The notes under the pieces are model-generated. The model worked only from the letters and a program-made list of their open reading frames with translations, had not been told where the DNA came from and did no database searches. Both the position numbers and the translations under genes were made by a program. A stretch of 64,000 bases of DNA from positions 1 through 64,000 of the forward strand of contig MSJI02000649.1 of the NCBI GenBank assembly GCA_001931905.2. The letters are read 5' to 3'. Source of the DNA: Cladosporium sp. IMV 00045 (taxonomy: Eukaryota > Ascomycota > Dothideomycetes > Cladosporiales > Cladosporiaceae). Below are positions 10,156-21,577 of this stretch, in pieces; within the stretch, counting starts at the first letter, position 1, and each line of letters opens with the position of its first letter.

Positions 10156-13100
10156 TCATTCCGGCTCATCGAACGTAATCTGCCTCTTCTTTTTCTTCTT
10201 CGGCTTCACAGGTGCCTCCTCCGCCTCCTGCTCTCGCGACGCAGATCCTCCAGCTGGAGCATCAGCCTCCTTGACCTTCTTCTTCTTTTTCTTCTTCTTC
10301 ACACCCTCTTCGCCACCACCATTGACAGTCTCCCCGTCATCAGCCGGAATCCCACTGCGAGCCTTCTTCTTATTCTTCCTCTTGACAACCGTACCCTCCT
10401 CAGCCGGCTCGTCGACCCGCTCAGCCTGTCGTTGCATTTCCAGACGCAGTCTCTCCACCTCCTTCATCGCCTTCGCGAGTTCTTCCTCTTCTTGCATGCG
10501 ACGCTCGTACTCTAGCTTACTGCTTGCATTTCCAGCACGGCCGCTGCTGCCGCCGCTGGGAGTATCTTCGAGCGAGAGCGCGGAGAGACCGGCGCTGTTG
10601 AATTCGAGGAGGCTCTTCTTTTGGGCGCGGGACTGAGGATTGCCGAGTACGCCGCGGCCCGAGGGGCTGGACGAGTATGAAATGGGTGCGGATGCGGAAG
10701 TGGGTTCGCCGCCGTCGAGAGTCTCGTCTGAGGTGATCTCGAAGTGTCGTTTGGGTTTCTTGTGAGTTTTGGGCTTTGTGGTGCGGGCTTTGTCGCCTGA
10801 GGAGTTGGCGTTGCTGTCTAGCTTGAGTTCCATGACAGGGATGGAGTCAACGTCGAGGTCGGATCCGTTGGCGGAGCGTAGAATGTTGTGCATGGGCGTA
10901 GAAGTACCGGAGTTGCGCTCGGAGTCGATATAGAAAGGATCGTCGCGGTTGCGCTCACGACGTTCTGCGCGCTTGCGTTCAACAGCTTCAGGATCGAGCA
11001 GTGATTCACGGTCGGCGTCTTGGTAGGATGAGCTTCCGCTGTTGCGATCATCCAGAAGCTCAGCTGCGGGTTTGTTATAGCTTGTCTTGACCGTTGAAGG
11101 TTTTTCATAGTAGAAGCGGCGCACTTCATCCTCGCCGGAGTCGTAGCCTGTGTCATAGTCGGCTTGTTGGAGAATCATATCCAAGTTTCTGTTGATTGGA
11201 GCAGTGAGGTCGAGAGCTTCAGGTGCTGCCACCTTTCGCACAGCATCTGGAGCAACAGGATTGAGGTCCATGCCAGAGAAGAGCGAGGGTATAGCTTGAG
11301 TAAGGAGGAGAGGTGGCTCGGCGTAGCCACCATCCGAGTCAACTGGTTGGGCTGACACTGCTTCGGATGCCAATCGCATCAAGTCGAGGTATTCGACAGC
11401 CCTCTCTTGAATCTCAAGGCTCGGGTGCAGATTCAGCGGCTCCAAGAAGTGCGTGATGCGCGCAATTAGTAGGACGATCTCTGACTTCCTTGAGTCCGAC
11501 CAGGATGTCTGCTCGTCACTCGTAAGAGTAGCAAAGACCTTGGGAATCGCTTGAATGTAGCTAGCCAACGCATGTGTTGGTAGATGTGCGGTCGTCGTGT
11601 GTACCAAAGAAGCCAGGACTGCCCCAGCATCAGGCAACATTTCCGAATATTCGCCTGCAATGAAAGCAGCCGCCGCGAGAACATTCTGAGCGCTTTCAGT
11701 GGTCCGCCCAAAATGCTCGTCTCGGTTGTCCAGCAGAAGCAGAGATTGCGCAGCAGCTGCAGCCTCTGGGCGTACGCCTTTGACGCGGACGGCCACATTG
11801 CGAAGTTCATCGCCAATTGCGTCAGCCATAGATTGCTTCGGAGACCCAAAGCTGCCGCCTGAGGTGACAGAAGGGCACTGTTTAACCAGATCGACCAATA
11901 CCGTGATGTACCACTCGAAGTCATCCATGTTGACATAGCCGTCCTTCGAGCACATCTCGAGAATACGCTCAATCACTGACTGCCTGTAATCTTCCGGCAG
12001 AGGGGGAGGGTGATCCGACTTCTGGTCTTTCTTGACAGGCCTTGCTGTCTCTTCATCGTCGTCATCTGCCATTGGTATTACACCTTCGTGCGCAGCCCGG
12101 TCATTCACAGGCTCACTGACCGGAGACTGCTTTCCTGCAGTCTTGAGTTGCTTGAGTAATCTCTCAACGACCATCTGCAAGTTGTTGGCGTTGACCATGT
12201 CCACGACCAGATCAAGTGCCCGTGTTCGGATAGAAATGTCCGCATCGTCGATGCACTCAAGGATGACGTCCTGATGATCGGCCACGAGGTCTGCGTGCGA
12301 AGAAGTGATCTTTGCGAATGCAAGTAGCGCGACGTATCGCAAGTTCGGATCGCCTTGCACCACAAGCATAGCCCTCAACTTGCTCACACATAGCCTTGCG
12401 ACTTCGTCGCCCTCTGTCGTTCCCGCGGCTACTTCCATGATTCCTCCCTGAATGATTCCGTTGATACACTCGTATAGTAAGCTCATCGCAGGCGTCGTCT
12501 TGATGATGCTGGTCAACGGCGGAAGGAGCTTCCTCACTAGTCGGGGTTCCAGAGGCGTCAATTGGGAGAACAACTTAATAATCTTGATCGCCATCCAGTT
12601 GTTGCCTCCTTGTGTGAGCAGCTCAAACAGTCGAGGCGCGAGAGGTAAGAAGTCTTGCGGTCTTCTCCATCCCAGTTCGCAGACAACGTTCACAATAGCG
12701 GCAGTGACAGTTGGGTCCTCCTCTTCGTCCAGGAGTCTCTCCTTAATCTTTGGCCAAGCGGGCCTCAGAGTCTCGGGATACACAACAGCAAGTCTGTACA
12801 GAGTGACAATTGTCTTCTTCCTGACTGCAGGATGCGAATGCGATAGTCTGGGCAACAGATCCGCGAGCAAAGAGTTCGCCATACTAGGATTGATCAAATG
12901 CGGAATCGCATTAAGCGGCAGATGAATCAAATTCTTATCCGGGCTCGTCAAGTCTTTCTTCAACAGATTCTCTGCCAGCATCAGAACCTCCGTATCCGGT
13001 CTGAAACTCTGCACGGCGGCGAGATATCCCACGCGCTTGTGAGGGTACTTCTGGGAGGACATGACCTCTAGCACGTTGAAAGATGCCCAGCTCATGTCGT

Positions 13101-13272
13101 GTCCGAACATTTCCAAGTATGCCAGCTTCATCAGGGCCATCGCCTTCTGGTCCATGTCATTGCTCTTGATTTCCTTCTTGCATTCTCGCAGTGATGCTTG
13201 GATGTATTCGCGCTCCTCGCCCTTGTGGGCTCGCAGGCCGCGGATGAGCTGGAGCACATCCTTTTCGAACAT
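10156..13272 (-). CDS. APL5: AP-3 adaptor complex subunit delta
   Basis: Single-exon gene, 1038 aa, starting MFEKDVLQLIRGLRAHK, the conserved opening of delta adaptins. The first ~600 residues are the adaptin HEAT/armadillo trunk. Recognisable segments include QKAMALMKLAYLEMFGHDMS, PDKNLIHLPLNAIPHL and FLPLAPRLFELL. The C-terminal third is low complexity, acidic/Ser-rich and then very lysine-rich (runs of Lys near residues 990-1020), as in other fungal delta subunits. AP-3 sorts cargo from Golgi/endosome to the vacuole independently of the multivesicular-body route. The start is the first ATG. It is divergent from EMC2 with 468 bp between. Confidence 0.95.
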   Translation of the reverse strand: MFEKDVLQLIRGLRAHKGEEREYIQASLRECKKEIKSNDMDQKAMALMKLAYLEMFGHDMSWASFNVLEVMSSQKYPHKRVGYLAAVQSFRPDTEVLMLAENLLKKDLTSPDKNLIHLPLNAIPHLINPSMANSLLADLLPRLSHSHPAVRKKTIVTLYRLAVVYPETLRPAWPKIKERLLDEEEDPTVTAAIVNVVCELGWRRPQDFLPLAPRLFELLTQGGNNWMAIKIIKLFSQLTPLEPRLVRKLLPPLTSIIKTTPAMSLLYECINGIIQGGIMEVAAGTTEGDEVARLCVSKLRAMLVVQGDPNLRYVALLAFAKITSSHADLVADHQDVILECIDDADISIRTRALDLVVDMVNANNLQMVVERLLKQLKTAGKQSPVSEPVNDRAAHEGVIPMADDDDEETARPVKKDQKSDHPPPLPEDYRQSVIERILEMCSKDGYVNMDDFEWYITVLVDLVKQCPSVTSGGSFGSPKQSMADAIGDELRNVAVRVKGVRPEAAAAAQSLLLLDNRDEHFGRTTESAQNVLAAAAFIAGEYSEMLPDAGAVLASLVHTTTAHLPTHALASYIQAIPKVFATLTSDEQTSWSDSRKSEIVLLIARITHFLEPLNLHPSLEIQERAVEYLDLMRLASEAVSAQPVDSDGGYAEPPLLLTQAIPSLFSGMDLNPVAPDAVRKVAAPEALDLTAPINRNLDMILQQADYDTGYDSGEDEVRRFYYEKPSTVKTSYNKPAAELLDDRNSGSSSYQDADRESLLDPEAVERKRAERRERNRDDPFYIDSERNSGTSTPMHNILRSANGSDLDVDSIPVMELKLDSNANSSGDKARTTKPKTHKKPKRHFEITSDETLDGGEPTSASAPISYSSSPSGRGVLGNPQSRAQKKSLLEFNSAGLSALSLEDTPSGGSSGRAGNASSKLEYERRMQEEEELAKAMKEVERLRLEMQRQAERVDEPAEEGTVVKRKNKKKARSGIPADDGETVNGGGEEGVKKKKKKKKVKEADAPAGGSASREQEAEEAPVKPKKKKKRQITFDEPE

Positions 13273-13740
13273 TTTTGCTTATTGTCGGTCGTTAATGTCA
13301 AGCCAGTAATTTGTCAACGGTGATGTCGCACTCAAAGTTCCAGCGTATAGTCCAGTCGTTCGTCCAAGCAATGTGTGTGGTAGATAGAGAAGCTCATCGT
13401 GTTCGTCGCAGTGTCGCTTCAAGGCATGATAATCACGTCCGCATCATGATATCCAGATCCTCGTCGGTGTAATGCGATCCAAAGCGAGTATTGTTGTGCT
13501 AAGGTCAGAAGTAGAAATGCTGGGTGAAGTCACCGACACATGCAGACGATCCGCCCGCGTGGCCAGCAAGCGGGGCAGCCAATTGATGGGGCAATTACCC
13601 AAGATCAATCAATTGGCAAGCTCCAGACGCCGAGCCGACCTCATCTCAATCAACCACCACAATCACTCCACGAACACCTCAACCCGACCAAACAGGACAA
13701 AAACAACACCGCCGGATCTCTACCCTCAACTCTCACAAAA
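13273..13740. other. Divergent promoter region of AP-3 delta and EMC2
   Basis: 468 bp between the two start codons. The part next to EMC2 (about 13640-13740) is rich in C and A, typical of a fungal 5' leader. I see no other gene. Confidence 0.5.
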
Positions 13741-14791
13741 ATGGAGTCAGCCCTCCTCCCACCCCCGACAAACACTTCCCCCACCTCCGCCCTACTCCTC
13801 TCCCAAGCCGCACCCTCCTTCTTCGCCTCGCAAGCAACCTTCCAACTCCCCTGGCCGCTCTCCCTCCTCTCCGCCTCCGAATCGCAAGAAAAATGGCAAA
13901 TCTACCACAACATCTTTACCGCCTGCCTGGCGTCAGGGGACAACGAAAGCGCCTACCTCTGCCTGGAAGAACTGACAGACCGCTTCGGCAAAGACAACGA
14001 GCGCGTCACGGCGCTGCGCGGCTTGTACGAGGAAGCAACTGCGCAGAACGAGAAGGAGCTGCAAGCCGTGCTGGAGCGGTATGAGGAGCTGCTGAAAGAG
14101 GATCCGACGCTTTTCGCGGTGCAGAAGCGGCGGGCAGCGTTGTTGCGCTCTATGGGAAAGACGGGCGAGGCGGTCGCGGCGTTGACGGAGTTGTTGGACG
14201 CTTCGCCTACGGATGCGGAGGGGTGGGCGGAGTTGGCGGATGTGTACCTCACACAGGGACTTTACGAGCAGGCGGTCTTTTGTCTGGAAGAAGTGTTGTT
14301 GGTTACCCCGAATGCGTGGAATATTCACGCGAGGTTGGGAGAGGTGCTGTTTCTTGCGACGAATAAAGCGGAGGGAGCCGAGCAGGTCAGAGGGTTGAGT
14401 GAGGCGATGAGGAGGTTCTGTAGGAGTGTGGAGCTTTGCGATGATTATTTGCGTGGGTATTATGGGTTGAAACTCGTGAGTCCTTCTTCGAACGCACGCA
14501 GAATGATTGCGTTTCAAGATCTTGATTACAATGCTAACAGAATCACTTCAGACAACAAGCCGCCTCCTCCCCTTACTCCCAACCGCCAAACCATCCAAGT
14601 CATCAGATGGCGAACTGCCACCTCCCAGCGTGCAAACGACAGAGAAGCTCAACGAAGTCGCTACGGCCAAGTTGGCAGAGATCGTGCGTCGCAGCAAGTC
14701 CGGCGAGAAAGGCTGGGACGGCTACAGCGAAGCGGAGCTGATAGCCGCACACGAGCTTCTGAGCAGGGACGGCGAGAAGGTGGTGAGGTGA
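13741..14791 (+). CDS. EMC2: ER membrane protein complex subunit 2 (TPR protein)
   Basis: Spliced as join(13741..14475, 14552..14791), 324 aa. The 76-nt intron has donor GTGAGT, a GCTAAC branch point and acceptor TTCAG, phase 0. EMC2 is the cytosolic TPR scaffold of the EMC, which inserts transmembrane and tail-anchored proteins into the ER. TPR-like helices run from about residue 60 to 240 (for example AVQKRRAALLRSMGKTGEA, GWAELADVYLTQGLYEQAV, NAWNIHARLGEVLF). The conserved YYGLKL is followed across the splice by TTSRLLPLL. The open frame extends upstream, but the ATG at 13741 (MESALLPPP) is the first that sits after the leader and gives the usual length (~300 aa in relatives). Confidence 0.92.
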
Positions 14792-15234
14792 AAGGACTAC
14801 GATTGAGGCTGGTTAAATCATATTTCATCTTTCGAAAAAGGAGCTCTGGATATACCCCATCCATTGGCTTTGCAAAAGGCTTCTCTGCATTGGATGATGC
14901 TCTCTAACGCCTTGCGAGACTGCTAGACGGTCGCAAGGCACGTTGAGATTGCTTTGCCTTGTCAGCTCGATTGAGCTCAAGGATAGATCTATCCAAGATA
15001 CCCCTTCAAAGCGATGTTTGTCCCCTACACAGAAGAGAGAGCAATAGAAAAGACCCCACAGGCCTAATAGACGAACCAGTGCTCGCGCGCTTTTCAAATA
15101 ATCCACAAGTTCATTGCTGTCATTTACTCATATCCATGCTCATGCTCATGCTTGTATTCATCAACAATCATGCAACCCGCCAAAGCAGTCCCCAAGAACC
15201 CCCAAATCCCTCACTCTCCCCAAGCTACCTATAC
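14792..15234. other. Convergent 3' spacer
   Basis: 443 bp between the ends of EMC2 and the WW/PhoD gene. It presumably carries both 3' UTRs. No gene seen. Confidence 0.5.
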
Positions 15235-18200
15235 TCACCTCCCAAAATCCAAACTCGGTATAATAACCGGCCCATACTTCAACGGCTGCCCAAACCCACC
15301 CTCACCCTGCACCATGAAATCCGCCGCCAAACTCAACCTCCCACCCCCATTCTGCCTGCCCCCACCGCCCACCACACTGCCATAAGAGCCCTGCACGATC
15401 TCCGGATCATACGCCACACAAGCCAAATAATTCCTCCTCCCCATAAGACGCCTGTGCTCGCGCGGGCGGCCGTCGACATCCGCGGCGAAAATCTCCATCA
15501 TGTCCTCCTTCGTGTCGGTCGGCTGGGAGGGCGTGCTGCGGTGCCCGTTGGTGGGGATGTAGAGGGGTTTTTGCGAGTTGAGGAGGCGTAGGATGTAGCT
15601 TGGCAGAGGGGCGTTGACGATGGGTGCCGTGATTAGTTGGTACATGGTTTTGTGGTCGGAGGGGTGCGAGGGGTCGTGGACTAGGCCGGCGCCGCAGGCG
15701 TTGACGCTGCCGGAGAGGAAGGTCATGCGCAGGGATTTGTTGTGCGCGATGCCTTGGAGGGTGCGGATTATGTAGGTGCGTTCGAGGTCCTGTTGTGAGC
15801 GATATGATTAGCGATGCTGTAGTAGAATGGGGGTTAGTGGGCACCTACCTTGCTTTCATGCGTCCACATGTCACGCAATTCATCGAGTACTTCCACGTCA
15901 CCGAACGGGCTGAGCACGCCTTGCATGAGGCCAGACTTGCCGATAGCTTTCTTGACGCCGTCAAATCCAGAGTGCACGACACCCTTGGCTCCGACCACAC
16001 CGGCGACGCCACCAGCAAGTCTTCCAATAGCATTGAAACTACCAGTGACAACCTTCTTGCCGGTCGCTGCAGCGCTAGCCATGTGCTCCACGGTCTCAAG
16101 TCGTGGGTAAATGACAGGCACAGGGAGTAGCCATATGCAGTGTTGCACGCTGGGTGGCAAGACTGCCACCTTCGGGAAGATTCCCTGGTACGTTGGTCCG
16201 GCCAGCACTTGACTAGCAGTCTTTTCACTGCGGGTATCAGGACCGACGAGGACAACACTAGGGCCCAAGTACTTGACGAAATGCCATCCAGTGCCTGTCA
16301 CTGTGAATAGATCGATGTCGTTTGACACAGCTCGTAAGATCTCAAAAGTCGTGTGGTGCTGGAAGAGAAGGTACATCTCGATTCCGATCCGGCCAACATT
16401 CTTGATCACATGGCTCTGCTGCATGTATTCGGGGTAGCTTCCATACCCGTCGAAGATGTCGTGATCATCCAAACAGCATACGTGAGGAATCTGGGCAAAG
16501 GCCTCTCGAATAGCAGGCTGGTCGAAATGGGACGTGTAATAGTGGAAGTAAGCGTGCGTGACATCCTCGTCCATCTTAGCAGTCCACTGTGCGTTCTTCC
16601 TGTTCTCTTTGCCACTCATTTGTGTCCACTGCCTGAGAGCAGGGATGTCTTTCCACAACCTGTCGGCGTAGATCTGACCACCAAGTCCGACTTGCGTGTG
16701 AAAGCCGCCGCATTCCTGATGCTTGACGAGAACATCTTTCCACATCGGGCCAATGCCCCCGAGCTTAGAACGGTCATTTGCGCTCACGTTGATAGCGAAG
16801 TCATTGCCTGAATGAGCAATGAAGCGCCAGCTCTGCTCATGACGTGCGGCTACCAGGAACTCATAGCGAGTGCAACCAAGATGCGATGTTATAGCATAAG
16901 TCCACTTCGCGGGTTGGTCATCCATGCGCAGATCGATGTCATAGCGGTAGAAAGTCCATCTTTGGTGTGTGTGAATGGGGTGGGCTTTGAGTTGTCTGGG
17001 GTTCGGTGAGAGATCGGTGGATTGATGAATGTGAATGGAAGGAGGCTGAGCCGCATCCGAGATCAGCATAATGCTGCCGAGCCAAAGTCCTCGCTCCAGA
17101 TCCATGTTGGTGTAGCGTAGGTAAGGACCAAAGTAGACGCTGTTTGTTGGTGCGATCTTATACATGTCAATCCCAGCACTTGGTGGCGGACCAGTAAAGC
17201 CCGCAGCGGTTGGCGAGGCAATGGATCCAATGCTCATCATGCTCTGACGGCCGTCGTAATTTGCTGTCTGAGGCACTGGCCCGAATGAGGGAGATGCAAG
17301 TGGTTGCTTAAACATGGAGGCAGAAGGCGAGGCGAGCGGGTTCTGATAGGTTCCCGTAGGTGACATTGGCTCTTGAAGGTTCAAGGGAGTAGGACCCTTC
17401 GGGAACTCCCATTGTGTGCTTTGTGTAGGCAAGTGGATGTAGTAGTACTGGCCAGAGTTGCTGTCCAGATGCGCTATCCAGCCTTCGGGAAGAGGCGGCG
17501 GACTTGAAGGTCCTTGGCCTGCAGTTCCTGGGGATGGAGACTTGTTGGCCTGCTGAATATTAATCGGAGCCATACCTACAGGCTGTGAAGGACCGGCTTG
17601 CGAGGATCCAGCTTGTGGTGTTGGCTCTTGCGCAGCAATAGGATCGTTTGCGAACGCAGGGTGCTGTCTGTTTGGAGGTGACTGTGCTCCTGCCTGTGTG
17701 GTGTTTGGTGGAGATGCATCCGCGTACCTTCCTTTCTCGTTAGGATACTGCGAAGCAGCCGTACCAGCAACAGGAGGTGAGTATGCAGGTGGAGGCTCGT
17801 CGTTCAAGTTCATGCGATTCATTCCAGCGCCGAGCTGGCCATCTGGGCTTGTGCTTGCTTCTGGGTAGCTTGGCTGTCTTCCGTTTGACTGGTTTGAAGG
17901 CACGCCACCAGTGGGTTGCACTTCTTCCACTCCTTGAAAGGTCACAGGGGGCCCATGAGGCGCAGCTTCGGGGCGCTCGGTCGGGCTCCATCTGCCACTT
18001 GGAATTGTCTGTGGTTGCGCTTGAGGTTGCGGTGTCCCTCGCTGAGGCATTTGACTTCCGTACTGTGCTCTCCTAGCCGCCGCCGCAGCGCTCTGTGCTT
18101 GCATCTCGTTCAACGTGTTCGTTCCTGGGATTCCAGAAGCCGCATACCGAGCCTCGAGATCACCCAATCCAGAGCTACTTGGTTGGTCAATCGGCGTCTC

Positions 18201-18971
18201 TGGCGGAGGTGGTGAGCCGCGGGAAGCTCGTGTAGTAGCGTTTGACGCAGTACTGCTGAGTCGATTCACGCCAGCTGGATTTGGCACGTGAAGTTGCTGC
18301 TGAGGGGCGCTTGGCGCTGTAGCTCCAAGTGGTGGCGGGTAGAATTGTTGCTGGTAATCTTGCTGCTGCTGTTGTTGCTGTTGTTGCTGAGAAGAGCCAG
18401 AGCTCTGCTTCCTGGGTGCTCGTTGGAATAGATCGCTATCGTCGTCCTTGTCCGGCAGCTCCGGTCCACCAGGACTTTCAGCAAATATTCCCTTGGTGGG
18501 CGTGCCTCTCCTCTCTGCTAGCCTTGAGTTCGAGTTCGCATATCCTCCAAGAGTCGGTCGGTTGGGGTCGCTGGCGTCGAAACGTGCTCTTCTGCGGGCA
18601 CCGTCTCCGCTACCAGCTGAAGCGTCGGAGCTCATACTTGCTTTCCGTTGGCCTGGATGTTGTACTTGTCCTTCTTCCGCGTCTCCTGGAGTTGCCGTTC
18701 TACTGGGAATCCTCCCTCCCGCTGTGAGTGCGTCCTGCCTTCTCGTTCTCTCCTCTGGGTAGGGTAGAGGGCCGGTGGGCGGCGGTGACGTCGGCGCACC
18801 GTAAGCGGCAGCACTGCTGGAAGGTGGTACGTTATAGGCCGCCCATTGCTGCGTGGGATGGTCGGAAGGTTGTGGCGAGCCTTGTTTGTTTATCCTCAGA
18901 GGCTGGGGTGTTGGTGCGGTGTTGTAGGCGCCGTTGCCGTCCGGCTGGAGGAACAGCTCGTCTTCAGGCAT
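15235..18971 (-). CDS. WW-domain PhoD-like phosphatase
   Basis: Spliced as complement(join(15235..15789, 15849..18971)), about 1225 aa. The 59-nt intron has donor GTAGGT and acceptor ACAACAG. The first ATG that opens into an acidic fungal-type N-terminus (MPEDELFLQPDGNG) is at 18971. The upstream extension of the frame starts with TTG and is probably leader. Residues 1-490 are disordered and rich in Pro/Gln/Ser, with a polyglutamine run. A WW domain (LPEGWIAHLDSNSGQYYYI, ending QWEFPKGP) lies near 494-524. From about 590 on is a PhoD-like metallophosphatase domain, including HVCCLDDHDIFDGYGSYPE, whose Asp/His residues fit metal binding. WW domains bind proline-rich peptides, so partner recruitment is likely. 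Substrate unknown. A donor-like GTGAGT overlaps the stop, so one more 3' exon cannot be excluded. Confidence 0.85.
18352..18394 (-). repeat. CAG/CAA microsatellite encoding polyglutamine
   Basis: Gln-rich run inside the disordered N-terminal half of the WW/PhoD protein. Mixed CAA and CAG codons in the coding orientation. Likely length-variable between strains. Confidence 0.7.
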
Positions 18972-19939
18972 GTTGACGTGGTGTGTAGCTATTTCCTGCA
19001 ACCCGTGCCACCCGTATGACCCTGGCCTTCTGCGGGCGGGTGTGTACGTTGGCGGCGTAGACCAGCAGTAGTGGGGATCTGCAGCAGACACAGGCCGAGG
19101 TGGGGTGAGGCGTAAGCGGTGCGACGATGATAGCAACAAACTGGAGTGTTCTTAGGAAGGAGTTGTCGCAGAAAGTAGTTTGAGGCGGTAGAGAGTGAGA
19201 TTTGGAAGCAGAAATACCAGGCTATGTAAGGTGACTATTGGCCGTGTGCCGGCCTGTAATATGCGGCCGCGAAGAGAGCGGCTACAGGAGTGACTTGGTA
19301 GCAGTGCAGTGGGCAGCAGCGAGCTTCCACTTCAGTACGTCACCTTTCAGCCTCACATCCTGCAACGATTGGCTCTGCAAGCGCCTGCTCGACAGACTAC
19401 TACGGTGCCGAGACTCTCATTTCGCGCGGTGGAGGCGAGAACACTATTTGGGTGGATAGAGTTAGGATGTCATGTGACTTAAGTCAGGAACATTCACTTC
19501 ACTTCTTCTAGCCTGGCCGGCAAGTGATCGATCCAGGGAAAGAGCGGTCCCCGCGCAAAGTGGCATGTGAAAGTGGTCTCTGCCTTAAGTATGTCTGCCT
19601 TGGGTCTGTAGCTAGGACATCTGATGGATCTGTGGAACGTATGTGTACTTTTCAAATTGTTTGCAACAATCTAAGGATATTTATGTCACATCGACGTCCT
19701 TTCGAGGCGACACAAAGCAGGAGGTGGTTAGCGAAACCTTTCCCCTCCCTCAATAGCCTACCAGATCAAGACACTTGTCGACATACTTCTTCAAACGCAA
19801 TCGACCACAACGGCCGCCAAGAAACGCGGAGAGAGCTCAAGGCCGTCTGTCCAAGGGTGAACTTCTGAACTTCTGAACCACTACGTGTCTTTCCTCTAGA
19901 CATCTCACACAAACGGGACAAGTCCCTCTATTGACAACC
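18972..19939. other. Divergent promoter region of WW/PhoD and STE24 genes
   Basis: About 1 kb between the two start codons. Short frames only. I see no protein-like sequence and no RNA gene. Confidence 0.5.
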
Positions 19940-21366
19940 ATGGATTTCCTTCGCCGCCTCGGCGCAGGCCTGGATTCGCCAACGATCCCCTGGAAATCCC
20001 TCATCATCACCTTCGCGATCGGCGAGTACGCCGTCGAAACCTACCTCCAATACCGTCAATACCAAGTCCTCAAGAGGACCACAGTCCCTAAGCAGCTCAA
20101 GCAAGAAATCGACCAGGAAACCTTCGACAAATCACAAGCCTACGGTCGCGCCAAATCTAAGTACTCTTTCGTCTCAAATCTCTGGAATCAAGTCAAGAAC
20201 TATGTCACCATCACCTACAACGTCTACCCAAAACTCTGGGCCATCACCGGCCTCTGGATGAACAGCTACTTCCCGTCGCGCTTCCAGGGTGAAATCACGC
20301 AGAGTCTACTCTTCGGCTTCACCTATTCGTTCGCGGAGACCATCCTCTCCCTGCCCTTCAGCTACTACTACCACTTCGTCCTGGAAGAGTCCTTCGGCTT
20401 CAATAAGCAAACCCTCTCCCTCTGGTTCACCGATCTGCTCAAAGGCCAAGCCCTGTCCCTCGCCTTCGGCATCCCGCTCGGCGCAGCTTTCCTCAAGATC
20501 ATCCAGAAGACCGGCGACCAGTTCTTCTTCTACCTGTGGGCTTTCACGCTGGGCGTGCAGCTCTTCGCGATCACCATCTACCCCATCGTCATCGTCCCCA
20601 TCTTCAACAAGCTCACCCCTCTCGAGCCCGGATCCCTCAAAGACCGCGTCGAAGCCCTCGCCGCGCGCCTCAAGTTCCCCCTCGGCGAATTGCAAGTCAT
20701 CGACGGCTCCAAGCGCTCCGCTCACTCCAACGCTTACTTCACCGGTCTGCCGTGGAAGAAAAAGATTGTCATGTACGACACGCTTATTGAGAAGAGCACG
20801 GAGAAAGAGGTCGAGGCCATCCTCGCACACGAGCTCGGTCACTGGAGCATGGGACACACGACGAAGCTGCTCGGCATTGCTAGCTTCCACTTGTTCTACG
20901 TCTTCGCGCTGTTCAGCGTGTTCATCAACAACAACAGTCTCTACGAGGCGTTCGGTTTCCGCAGGGCAAGGCCCATCATCATCGGTTTCATCTTATTCAA
21001 CGAGGTTCTCAGCCCTACGGACAGCGTGGTGAAGCTCTTGATGAACATCCTCACGAGGAGATTCGAGTTTGAGGCTGGTAAGTTTTTATTCTCTTCTTAA
21101 TCTCCCTAGTTGCCTGCAAATGCTAATCCCAACATCAAGACGCCTTCTCCCACAAGCTGGGCTACTCCGCCGAACTCGCCTCCTCCCTCATCAAGCTCCA
21201 GATCCAGAACCTGTCCTCCATGGATGCCGACTGGATGTACTCGGCCTACCACTACAGCCACCCTATCCTGACTGAGAGACTGAAGGCCGTTGGCTGGACC
21301 AGCGAGAAGAAGGTTGGCGGCGATGCGAAAGCGCAAGATGCGAGCGCGCCCGAAAAGGAGTTGTAA
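19940..21366 (+). CDS. STE24: CAAX prenyl protease STE24
   Basis: Spliced as join(19940..21077, 21140..21366), 454 aa, the usual length. The 62-nt intron has donor GTAAGT, phase 1. An integral ER membrane zinc metalloprotease that removes the AAX tripeptide from prenylated proteins such as a-factor precursors and also clears clogged translocons. The HELGH zinc motif is at residues 297-301, with a downstream EFEAD site completed across the splice (FEA|G joins to DAFSHKLGY). Multiple membrane segments are visible (for example YSFAETILSLPFSYYYHF, FFFYLWAFTLGVQLFAITIY). The C-terminal region YSAYHYSHPILTERLKA is the conserved end of the family. The start ATG follows a GACAACC context and gives the standard N-terminus. 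Confidence 0.97.
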
Positions 21367-21577
21367 GAGGCGTTCTGGTTCCGTAGAGGTGTTCGTGCTG
21401 TTGGCGGGAAATGCAGAGCCGCGATGTGAAAGCGCGCGTGCGGATTTGGATAGTCGTTCAAGGCTCGGACGCGGCATTGCAAGCACGCCTTGCAATATTC
21501 CCCAAGAAAATAGCGCGACCTTTCGCGGCTCATCTAAACCACAACAAAAAGAATCAATCCCACAAAAGACACACAGC

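Noticed and set aside
13540..13740. Longer EMC2 N-terminus from an upstream in-frame start
   Set aside because: The extension is Pro/Gln/Asn/Thr-rich leader-like sequence. The ATG at 13741 gives the family-length protein.
20289..21032. 247-codon plus-strand frame
   Set aside because: Ser/Arg-rich out-of-frame reading of STE24.
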